A DNA stretch of 5,275 nucleotides from Pseudomonadota bacterium (GTDB lineage: Bacteria > Pseudomonadota > Gammaproteobacteria > Xanthomonadales > Rhodanobacteraceae), in contig JAJZGE010000182.1 in the NCBI GenBank assembly GCA_021798675.1, forward strand, positions 1-5,275, in the 5' to 3' direction. The notes below the pieces were generated by a model. That model saw nothing but the letters and a program-made list of their open reading frames with translations, ran no database searches and was not told the origin of the DNA. The position numbers were made by a program, and so were the translations under genes. Of this stretch, positions 1-5,275 are shown in pieces. The stretch's first letter is position 1. Every line of letters starts with the position of its first letter.

Positions 1-23
1 CTGCCGCCCTGATCATGCAGGGG

Positions 24-125
24 CTACGAGGCGCTGAGCCGTAGGACGGCATCGACCGGCACCTGCCGCGCCGGCACATTGGCGGGTAACCGGCGGCCAT
101 CCTGCAGTAGCAGATCGAGTGTCAT
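24..125 (-). pseudogene. N-terminal remnant or interrupted start of the Ehr/HyfG-type large subunit (33 codons, then TAG)
   Basis: Twelve bases after the hyfF stop, an ATG at 125 with GGGA seven bases upstream opens a frame beginning MTLDLLLQDGRRLPANVP and continuing through PVDAV, then stopping at TAG (26-24) after 33 codons. Position and style fit the next operon gene. From memory, large (HyfG/NuoCD-like) subunits of these operons begin with a short LL..G..LP segment followed by a VDA-type motif, so this looks like a genuine N-terminus. A large subunit should run about 500 residues, so the amber codon means a nonsense mutation, a frameshift, a sequencing error near the window edge, or a small separate protein. 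After residue 26 or so the translation stops resembling what I expect, which favours a frameshift. The other two frames do not clearly restore the family sequence in the 23 bases left. The family assignment is tentative. Confidence 0.4.
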
Positions 126-132
126 GCAGTCA

Positions 133-136
133 TCCC
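133..136 (-). promoter_or_regulatory. Possible ribosome binding site for the left-edge ORF
   Basis: The minus strand reads GGGA with a 7-base spacer to ATG at 125, in the 12-base gap after the hyfF stop (the last A also begins a trivial ATG-ACT-GCA-TGA frame). It is a modest match, but it supports the ATG at 125 as a real start rather than chance. Confidence 0.35.
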
Positions 137-137
137 G

Positions 138-1592
138 TCAACCGCCAATCAGCCGGGCCGCCAGGCGGTACCACTCGGCCAGTGCTGGCGGAATATAGAC
201 GCCCATCATCAGCACGATCCCCAGGTGGATGAATACCGGAACCAGCGCCGGCGAGTGCGGCAGCGGTTGCGCATCGGTGTCGCCATACACCATCGGCTGC
301 AGGCGACTGAAGATCGCGCCGAAGGCGACCGCCAGAGCAATCAGCAGGATCGGCGTGGCCCATGGATGATCGCGCATTGCCGTGGTCAGGATCAGGTATT
401 CGCTGGTGAACACACCAAATGGCGGCATGCCGAGTATCGCCAGCCCGCCGAGCATCAGGCCCCAGCCCACGCTGGGATGAATCGCCAGCAGGCCGCGGAT
501 CCTGTCCATGCGCTGCGTACCGGACAGCTGCGTGGCATGACCGGCGGCAAAGAAGATCGCGGACTTGGTCAGGGAATGCATCGTCATGTGCAGCAGCGCC
601 GCGAAGTTCGCGATCGGCCCGCCCATGCCGAACGCGAACGTGATGATGCCCATGTGCTCGATCGAGGAATACGCGAACAGCCGCTTGATGTCGCGCTGAC
701 GCCACAGGAAGAAGCTCGCCAGCACGGTCGACAGCAGCCCGAAACCCATCAGCATGTGACCGGGCAGGTGCGAATGCAGCGCCCCGTCGGTGAGAATCTT
801 GCAGCGGATCACCGCATACAGCGCCACGTTGAGCAGCAGGCCGGAAAGCACCGCCGAGACCGGCGTCGGACCCTCGGCATGCGCATCCGGCAACCAGTTG
901 TGCAGCGGCGCCAGGCCCACCTTGGTGCCGTAGCCGACCAGCAGGAAGACGAACGCCATGCCCATCACGCGCGGCTCCAGCTGCCCCTTGACGGCGTCGA
1001 GATGGGTCCACAGCAGGGCGCCCATGCCTTCGGCCCCGAGCAGATCCTCGGCGGCGGTGTACAGCAGCGCGGTGCCGAACAGCGCCAGCGCGATGCCGAC
1101 CCCGCACAGGATGAAGTACTTCCAGGCGGCCTCGATGCTGGCGCGCGTGCGGTACAGCGAAACCAGCAGCACGGTCGAGAGCGTGGCCATCTCCATCGCC
1201 ACCCACATGAAGCCCATGTTGTTGGTGGTCAGTGCCAGCAGCATGGCCGCCATGAACAGCTGGTACATGCTGTGATACAGCCGCAGCCGGGCCGGCGTGA
1301 GCCGGCCCTGGTTTGCCTCGATGCGCATGTACGGCCGTGAAAAGACGGCGGTGGTGAAGCCGACCAGCGCCGTCAGTGCCACCAGGAACACGTTGAACGG
1401 ATCGATGAAGAACTCTTCGTCCCAGGCCGTCATCGGGCCATGCCGGATCACCTGCGTCACCAGCGCTGCGGCGGCGAGCAAGGTGGCCAGACTGAATGCC
1501 ACGCTGATCTCGGCGGCATGGCGTTTCGCCCCGACCAGGGCAAGCAACGCCGCACCCAGCAGCGGACATCCCAAGACCAGCAGAATCTCCAC
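138..1592 (-). CDS. hyfF: HyfF-type antiporter-like membrane subunit
   Basis: A 484-residue polytopic protein of the NuoL/M/N-Mrp superfamily, the second antiporter-like subunit of the complex and somewhat shorter than E. coli HyfF (about 525). Family marks: E134 in VAMEMATLS; K224 in GTKVGLAPLHNWLPDAHAEGP and the following TPVSAVLSG loop; LLLNVALYAVIRCK (252-265), where Asn255 occupies the place of the second channel lysine found in HyfB (K260); DIKRLFAYSSIEHMG (301-315); the LLHMTMHSLTKSAIFFAAGH segment (333-352) with H335, H339 and K343; and GMPPFGVFTSEYL (388-400). The Asn-for-Lys change and the HMTMHSLTK pattern point to HyfF rather than HyfD or NuoM. It ends soon after the last helix and lacks the long C-terminal extension of HyfB. 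The start is GTG at 1592, one base after the hyfE stop, fixed by a strong AGGGAGGA five bases upstream. Loss of this subunit would be expected to cut the number of ion paths, since no HyfD is encoded beside it. Confidence 0.92.
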   Translation of the reverse strand: MEILLVLGCPLLGAALLALVGAKRHAAEISVAFSLATLLAAAALVTQVIRHGPMTAWDEEFFIDPFNVFLVALTALVGFTTAVFSRPYMRIEANQGRLTPARLRLYHSMYQLFMAAMLLALTTNNMGFMWVAMEMATLSTVLLVSLYRTRASIEAAWKYFILCGVGIALALFGTALLYTAAEDLLGAEGMGALLWTHLDAVKGQLEPRVMGMAFVFLLVGYGTKVGLAPLHNWLPDAHAEGPTPVSAVLSGLLLNVALYAVIRCKILTDGALHSHLPGHMLMGFGLLSTVLASFFLWRQRDIKRLFAYSSIEHMGIITFAFGMGGPIANFAALLHMTMHSLTKSAIFFAAGHATQLSGTQRMDRIRGLLAIHPSVGWGLMLGGLAILGMPPFGVFTSEYLILTTAMRDHPWATPILLIALAVAFGAIFSRLQPMVYGDTDAQPLPHSPALVPVFIHLGIVLMMGVYIPPALAEWYRLAARLIGG

Positions 1593-1593
1593 G

Positions 1594-2259
1594 TCAGTCC
1601 TCCCTGAGAGATTCGAGTTGGTCGAGATCCAGGCTGTCGAACTGCTCCCGGATATGGAAGAAGAAGATGCCGAAGATGAAGACGGCCACCAGCAGATCCA
1701 GCGCCATGCCCAGTTCCACCACCATCGGCATGCCGTAGGTGGTGCTGGTGGCGGCGAAAAACAGCCCGTTTTCCAGCGACAGGAAACCGATCACCTGGGT
1801 GAACGCCTTGCGCCGCGCCAGTATCATCAGGAACGACAGCAGGATCACCGCCAGCGCGATTCCCAGCGTATGCCGCAGCACCGTGGTGGCCAGCGCCGTG
1901 ACCGGCTGCGCCAGCCCGAACGCGAAGATCACCAGGCCCAGCCCGACCAGCATCAGGGTGGGCACATTGACCAGCGGTTCGTTGTCGCGTTCGATGCCCA
2001 GCTTGCGCATCAGGCGGAACAGGATCCACGGCAACAGGCACACCTTCAGCAGCAGGGTCAGCGCGGCCGAGTAATACAGGTGCGTGAGATGGGCCGAGGC
2101 GGCCACCAGCACGGTGGAGGCAACCAGCACCGCGCCCTGCCACACCAGCAGGATCAGCAGTCGGCGGCTGCGCCGCTCCGCCAGCATGGCGAACGAGATC
2201 AGCAGCAAGGCACCCGCCAGCACCTGCACGACCTGAGTGGCGAAGTTCAGTGGGGCCAT
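1594..2259 (-). CDS. hyfE: HyfE/NuoK-like membrane subunit
   Basis: A 221-residue hydrophobic protein with about seven helices, near E. coli HyfE in length (about 216). The C-terminal part resembles NuoK and should contribute an ion path between HyfC and the antiporter-like subunits. Visible marks: LLLKVCLLPWILFRLMRKLGI (70-89), with K72 buried in a helix and a basic cytoplasmic end; the conserved loop and helix QVIGFLSLENGLFF (155-168) with E163; and VELGMALDLLVAVFIFGIFF (181-200) with E182 and D188. By position E163 is the likely counterpart of the first NuoK membrane glutamate, and D188 may stand in for the second; this is inferred from motif order, not from an alignment. The tail after about residue 205 is short and acidic and probably cytoplasmic. 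ATG at 2259 follows the hyfC stop by 3 bases; the GGGGG 8 bases upstream lies inside the last hyfC codons. Confidence 0.9.
   Translation of the reverse strand: MAPLNFATQVVQVLAGALLLISFAMLAERRSRRLLILLVWQGAVLVASTVLVAASAHLTHLYYSAALTLLLKVCLLPWILFRLMRKLGIERDNEPLVNVPTLMLVGLGLVIFAFGLAQPVTALATTVLRHTLGIALAVILLSFLMILARRKAFTQVIGFLSLENGLFFAATSTTYGMPMVVELGMALDLLVAVFIFGIFFFHIREQFDSLDLDQLESLRED
1598..1605 (-). promoter_or_regulatory. Strong ribosome binding site deciding the hyfF GTG start
   Basis: The minus strand reads AGGGAGGA and then a 5-base spacer to GTG at 1592. It is the best Shine-Dalgarno match in the window and lies inside the last hyfE codons. It settles the unusual GTG start and suggests hyfF has its own efficient initiation besides coupling. 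Confidence 0.75.
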
Positions 2260-2262
2260 GGC

Positions 2263-3216
2263 TCAGACCCCCAGCAGCAGGTAGACGAGCAGGCCGAGCA
2301 CGGCGAACAGGAACGCCATGGTCAGGAACTCCGGCGCACGGAACAGCCGCAGCTTGGCCGAGAGGGTCTCGAACAGCGCCAGCGCGGCCCCGGCGATGAC
2401 GAGCTTGAGCAGCAGCGCGCCGACGGCGAGTGCCAGCAGGCCAACGCCCGCGCCATGCAGGGCGATACCCCAGGGCAGGAACAGCGCAAAGCCGATGCAG
2501 GCGTAATTGAGCAGCTTCAGCCACGCGGCCCATTCAAGCAGCGCCAGATGGCGCGCCGAATATTCCAGGATCATCGCTTCATGGATCATCGTCAGCTCGA
2601 GATGAGTTGACGGGTTGTCGACCGGCAAACGGGCGTTTTCGGCCAGCAGCACCATCGCGAACGCCACGCCGGCAAAGAACAGGCCCGGATGCAGCACCAC
2701 GGCATGCGGGCTCAGCGCAGCTTCCACCACACTGGGCAGGGCGGTGCTGCCGTAGGTCATGAAGGCGCAGAACAGCACCATCAACAATGCCGGCTCGGCC
2801 AGAAAGCCGATCATCATTTCGCGTCGCGCGCCCATGCTGCCAAACGCCGTGCCGACGTCCATCGCCGCCAGCGAGATGAACACGCGCCCGGTCGCGAACA
2901 CACCAACCAGCGCAATCGCGTCGGCCACGCGGGCCAGCGGCAGGTCGGTGGTCACCGAAGGGATGATCGCCGCCGCCACCACCATGGTGGAAAACACCAC
3001 ATATGGCGCGGCGCGGAACAGCCAGGAGGCGTGCGTGGCGAGTGCCGCATCCTTGTGGAACAGCTTGCGCAATACCCGGTATGGCTGCCACAGCGGGGGG
3101 GCGGAGCGATTCTGCAACCAGGCGCGGCACTGCCCGACCCAGCCGGCGAACAGCGGCGCGAGGGTAATCGCCAGCAGGCACTCCCCCAGCTGCCAGGCGT
3201 AAGCTGTAATCGTCAT
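2263..3216 (-). CDS. hyfC: HyfC/NuoH-like membrane subunit linking redox arm and ion channels
   Basis: A 317-residue membrane protein with about eight predicted helices, close to E. coli HyfC (about 315). It is the NuoH-type subunit that anchors the peripheral redox module and passes conformational or charge coupling to the antiporter subunits. Family marks: the cytoplasmic N-terminal loop with QPYRVLRKLFHKD (44-56); the FGSMGARREMMIGFLAEPALL segment split by a cytoplasmic loop (R131, R132, E133, E141); and the highly conserved loop LLAENARLPVDNPSTHLELT followed by MIHEAMILEYS (191-220), with E193, D200, E207, E213 and E218. These acidic loops are the equivalent of the NuoH loop next to the quinone site. 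Start: the ATG at 3216 overlaps the hyfB stop as ATGA and gives the family N-terminus (MTITAYAWQLGECL). The frame stays open about 540 bases further upstream, but that part is an out-of-frame reading of hyfB. No strong Shine-Dalgarno precedes the ATG, so translation probably depends on coupling to hyfB. Confidence 0.93.
   Translation of the reverse strand: MTITAYAWQLGECLLAITLAPLFAGWVGQCRAWLQNRSAPPLWQPYRVLRKLFHKDAALATHASWLFRAAPYVVFSTMVVAAAIIPSVTTDLPLARVADAIALVGVFATGRVFISLAAMDVGTAFGSMGARREMMIGFLAEPALLMVLFCAFMTYGSTALPSVVEAALSPHAVVLHPGLFFAGVAFAMVLLAENARLPVDNPSTHLELTMIHEAMILEYSARHLALLEWAAWLKLLNYACIGFALFLPWGIALHGAGVGLLALAVGALLLKLVIAGAALALFETLSAKLRLFRAPEFLTMAFLFAVLGLLVYLLLGV
2268..2272 (-). promoter_or_regulatory. 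Probable ribosome binding site for the hyfE-like ATG start
   Basis: The minus strand has GGGGG with an 8-base spacer to the ATG at 2259, within the last codons of hyfC. It is a weak, G-only Shine-Dalgarno match. With the stop only 3 bases before the start, reinitiation by terminating ribosomes is likely. Confidence 0.4.
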
Positions 3217-5225
3217 AGCACCCACACCAGCAGCAGCAGCAGCGTCATGAAGCTGTACAGCAGGTAGATCGCCAGGCGGCCACCCTGCAGGATCGTCACG
3301 CGTTCGGCGAGGCGTTGCACCAGCCGGGCCAGTGGCAGGTAAAGCGCATGCCAGAAGCGCTCCTCGACCTTCACGCGATACTGCGGCTGGGTATCCGCGG
3401 GCGACGGCAACTCGCGCTCCATCCGGAACACCGGGCCGAACAGATGGCGGATCGGCTGGCCGAAACCTTCGGAGGAATCCTGCATGCGCGGCGTCTGCCA
3501 CGGATAGCCGCAGTCCCATGCCGGCGTGCGGCGAACGCGGCCATGGTAGAAGCGGCGCACCAGCACAAAGGTGGCGCTGATCACCAGCAGCAGGCCCACC
3601 CATAGCCACAAGCCGCTGTACGACGCCTGGTTCAGGGCGACCGGAGTCATCCACCACGGCGACGGCCCGCGCTGCACGGTCGCCCCGACCAGTGGCTGGG
3701 TGATGCGGCCCACGACATCCAGCGCCAGCTGGGGAAACACGCCGATCAGGATGCAACCGAGTGCCAGCCAGCTCAGCCCGATCCGCTCGAGCCAGCCGGC
3801 GTCGTGTGCCCGTTCCAGCGAAGGTTCACGCGGCTGGCCGAGAAAGATCACGCCGTAGAACTTCACCATCACGTAGCCGGCCAGCGCGGCGGTCAACGAC
3901 ACGATCGCCGCACCCAGTGGCACGATCATGTTCAGGAACGCGTGCGGGATGTGCGGCGTCTGCAGAAACGCCTGCAGCAGCAGCCACTCGGAGACGAAGC
4001 CGTTGAGCGGCGGCAGCCCGGCGATCGCCAGCGAACCGATCAGTGCCAGCGCGGCCACCCATGGCATGTAGCGGATCAGTCCGCCGAGCTTGCCCAGGCT
4101 GCGCTCGCCGGTGGCATGCATGACCGATCCGGTGACGAGGAACAGCAGGCTCTTGAAGAACGCATGGTTGAACGCATGAATCAGCGCCGCCGCCAGCGCC
4201 AGCGCCGCCAGCAGGCGCATGTCGAAGCTGCGGCAGAGCAGGGCCAGCCCGACGCCAGCGAAGATCAGCCCGATGTTCTCGATCGAGGAATATGCCAGCA
4301 GGCGCTTCATGTCGGTCTGCACCGCCGCGAAGATCGCGCCATACAACGCGGTGCCGAGCCCAAGCCCGAGTGTCAGCAAGCCCCACCACCACGGGCCCGT
4401 GTGCAGCAGATCCAGGCTGACCCGCAACAGTCCATACACCCCGACCTTGAGCATCAGGCCGCTCATCATCGCCGACACCGGTGACGGTGCCGCCGGGTGG
4501 GCTTCCGGCAGCCAGACATGCAGCGGCACCAGGCCGGCCTTGGCGCCGAACCCGAACAAGGCCAGCACGAAGGCCACACTGGCCCAGGCCGGCGCCAGCG
4601 TGGCGCCGCGCATCGCGGCAAACGTCATCTGCCAGCTGCCGCCATGCAGCACACCGAAGCACAGCAGGATGCCGAGGGCGCCCACATGGGCCATCAGCAG
4701 ATAGAGGAAGCCGGCGCGCCGGATCTCCGGCAGCCGATGCTGGGCGGTCACCAGGAAATACGAACTCAGCGCCATGGTTTCCCAGGCCACCATGAACAGG
4801 TAGGCATCGTCGGCCAGGATGACCATCGCCATGCTGGCCAGAAACACGTGGTACTGCAGACACAGCAGGCCCGGCGCGGTGCCTTCGCCTTGCCGGAAAT
4901 AACCGGCGGCGAAGATCGAGATGCCGGCGCCCGCGCTGCCCAGCAGCAGCAGAAAGAAGCCGGACAACGCGTCCAGCCGCACGTGGAACGGCAGATCCGG
5001 CAGCCCGAGCGGAAGCACGGCGCTCTGCGCGGCGAAGTCTGGCGCCAGCGCCAGCGCACCCATGCCGGCGACGCCGAGCGCCACCAGTGCGCCGAGCGGA
5101 AACAGGGTGCGCGCAACCCAGCCGATGCGATTGGACTGGACCAGGCCGAGCGCGCCCACCAGCAACCACGCGGCGACGAGATCCAGCAACAGGTCCAGCG
5201 ACGTGGTGGTTGCCAGTGCACTCAC
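3213..5225 (-). CDS. hyfB: HyfB/NuoL-like antiporter-type membrane subunit of a group 4 hydrogenase-like (Ehr/Hyf) complex
   Basis: A 670-residue polytopic inner-membrane protein, close to the length of E. coli HyfB (about 670). It belongs to the NuoL/M/N-Mrp antiporter superfamily and should carry ions across the membrane, driven by a peripheral redox arm. Visible family marks: the half-channel glutamate in AWETMALSSYF (E149); the broken-helix lysine in GAKAGLVPLHVWLPEAHP (K229) followed by the PSPVSAMMSG loop; a second lysine in MLKVGVYG (K260); MKRLLAYSSIENIG around 306-319; the HAFNHAFFKSLLF segment (H350, H354, K358); GLPPLNGFVSEW (403-414); and a late lysine in VMVKFYG (K455). The C-terminal part (about 570-600) has the HyfB/HycC-type WDCGYPW and SEGFGQPIRHLFGP motifs, then a basic amphipathic stretch (about 617-645) and a last membrane helix. 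This suggests a lateral helix that ties modules together. The GTG start is chosen because AGGG lies 5 bases upstream and the start overlaps the preceding stop as GTGA. The frame stays open further upstream, so a longer N-terminus is not excluded. Confidence 0.93.
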   Translation of the reverse strand: MSALATTTSLDLLLDLVAAWLLVGALGLVQSNRIGWVARTLFPLGALVALGVAGMGALALAPDFAAQSAVLPLGLPDLPFHVRLDALSGFFLLLLGSAGAGISIFAAGYFRQGEGTAPGLLCLQYHVFLASMAMVILADDAYLFMVAWETMALSSYFLVTAQHRLPEIRRAGFLYLLMAHVGALGILLCFGVLHGGSWQMTFAAMRGATLAPAWASVAFVLALFGFGAKAGLVPLHVWLPEAHPAAPSPVSAMMSGLMLKVGVYGLLRVSLDLLHTGPWWWGLLTLGLGLGTALYGAIFAAVQTDMKRLLAYSSIENIGLIFAGVGLALLCRSFDMRLLAALALAAALIHAFNHAFFKSLLFLVTGSVMHATGERSLGKLGGLIRYMPWVAALALIGSLAIAGLPPLNGFVSEWLLLQAFLQTPHIPHAFLNMIVPLGAAIVSLTAALAGYVMVKFYGVIFLGQPREPSLERAHDAGWLERIGLSWLALGCILIGVFPQLALDVVGRITQPLVGATVQRGPSPWWMTPVALNQASYSGLWLWVGLLLVISATFVLVRRFYHGRVRRTPAWDCGYPWQTPRMQDSSEGFGQPIRHLFGPVFRMERELPSPADTQPQYRVKVEERFWHALYLPLARLVQRLAERVTILQGGRLAIYLLYSFMTLLLLLVWVL
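3228..3242. repeat. Short trinucleotide run, five CAG units (CTG on the coding strand)
   Basis: Five consecutive CAG triplets on the plus strand encode five leucines (residues about 662-666) in the last membrane helix of the HyfB-like protein, just before its stop and the overlapping hyfC start. A change in unit number would keep the reading frame and alter only helix length. Such runs are common in Leu-rich membrane genes of high-GC genomes. Confidence 0.6.
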
Positions 5226-5275
5226 TGCTGCCCTACCCCTGGCGCGGGCATGCCACGGGCCGGGTGGCAGCCGCC
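5222..5275 (-). CDS. 3' end of an unidentified upstream operon gene (partial)
   Basis: Reading in from the right edge on the minus strand, one frame gives 17 codons, ending in residues GMPAPGVGQQ, and then a TGA stop. The TGA overlaps the GTG start of the hyfB-like gene as GTGA, the same kind of junction as the next gene pair. Most of its codons (14 of 17 by my count) end in G or C, slightly better than the other open frame here. The tail carries no diagnostic motif, so no function is given. From operon layouts of this type it could be a small-subunit or ferredoxin-like gene, but that is only a guess. The alternative is that this is non-coding leader and hyfB is the first gene. Confidence 0.4.
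   Translation of the reverse strand, partial: GGCHPARGMPAPGVGQQ
5231..5240 (-). promoter_or_regulatory. Ribosome binding site for the hyfB-like GTG start
   Basis: The minus strand reads AGGGGTAGGG and then a 5-base spacer before GTG at 5225. Two purine-rich Shine-Dalgarno-like cores are present; the nearer AGGG (5231-5234) is best placed. This supports the GTG at 5225 over an earlier start in the open upstream frame. Confidence 0.55.

Noticed and set aside
130..2533. Other minus-strand open frames within hyfF and hyfE (130-1569, 1457-2533)
   Set aside because: They lie in shifted frames with Arg/Gly/Ala-rich composition typical of GC-rich shadows, while the motif-bearing frames are continuous.
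225..2610. Long plus-strand open frames (225-1340 and 1297-2610) encoding Gln/Arg/His-rich proteins
   Set aside because: They are antisense readings of Leu-rich membrane genes (CTG read as CAG). They have low complexity and no family motif, and the second spans the hyfF/hyfE/hyfC boundaries. The minus-strand frames carry clear family motifs.
3217..3756. N-terminal extension of hyfC to an upstream start at 3756
   Set aside because: This would overlap hyfB by over 500 bases and has an Arg/Pro/Ala-rich out-of-frame composition. The family N-terminus begins at the ATG at 3216, which forms an ATGA overlap.
138..5225. Respiratory complex I (nuoL/M/N/H/K), an Mrp antiporter, or a DabAB-type inorganic carbon pump
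   Set aside because: The gene order, the HyfC loop motif LPVDNPSTHLELT, the HyfE length and the HyfB WDCGY tail fit Hyf/Ehr better than Nuo. Mrp lacks a NuoH-like subunit, and Dab needs only a NuoL-like protein next to DabA, which is absent here.
1..5275. Terminators, promoters, tRNA, CRISPR repeats or insertion sequences
   Set aside because: There are no intergenic gaps longer than 12 bases between hyfB and the left-edge ORF, and I saw no hairpin-plus-T run, repeat array, terminal inverted repeat or tRNA-like fold.

Overview
The window is a GC-rich stretch (by eye above 60 % GC, with strong G/C preference at third codon positions). It lies inside one minus-strand operon. The organism looks like a high-GC proteobacterium. 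Relatives of the Xanthomonadaceae/Rhodanobacteraceae or a betaproteobacterium would fit, but this is a guess from composition and gene content; no taxonomic marker is present.

Reading on the minus strand (right to left): the last 17 codons of an unidentified gene (5275-5222); a HyfB/NuoL-like 670-aa antiporter-type subunit (5225-3213); a HyfC/NuoH-like 317-aa subunit (3216-2263); a HyfE/NuoK-like 221-aa subunit (2259-1594); a HyfF-type 484-aa second antiporter-like subunit (1592-138); and the start of a further ORF (125-24). That last ORF resembles the N-terminus of the catalytic-type large subunit of these complexes but ends at an amber codon after 33 codons. Junctions are extremely tight (4-base GTGA and ATGA overlaps, then gaps of 3, 1 and 12 bases). 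This indicates one polycistronic mRNA with translational coupling. Two of the four full genes start with GTG. No promoter, terminator, RNA gene, mobile element or CRISPR array is visible.

Together the four full genes encode the membrane arm of a group 4 [NiFe]-hydrogenase-type or complex I-like ion-translocating complex, in the order hyfB-hyfC-hyfE-hyfF. There is no hyfD-like third antiporter subunit between hyfC and hyfE, unlike E. coli hyf. This compact set is the arrangement known for 'energy-converting hydrogenase related' (Ehr) complexes. Their large subunit often lacks the nickel-binding cysteines, and their redox substrates are not established. The window does not contain the large- or small-subunit catalytic residues, so a true hydrogenase-4 and an Ehr-type complex cannot be separated here. 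Redox energy from a peripheral arm would drive ion movement through HyfB, HyfF and HyfE, with HyfC as the connecting module.

The main open points are the short, apparently interrupted ORF at the left edge, the reduced antiporter set, and the uneven set of proton-path residues between HyfB and HyfF.
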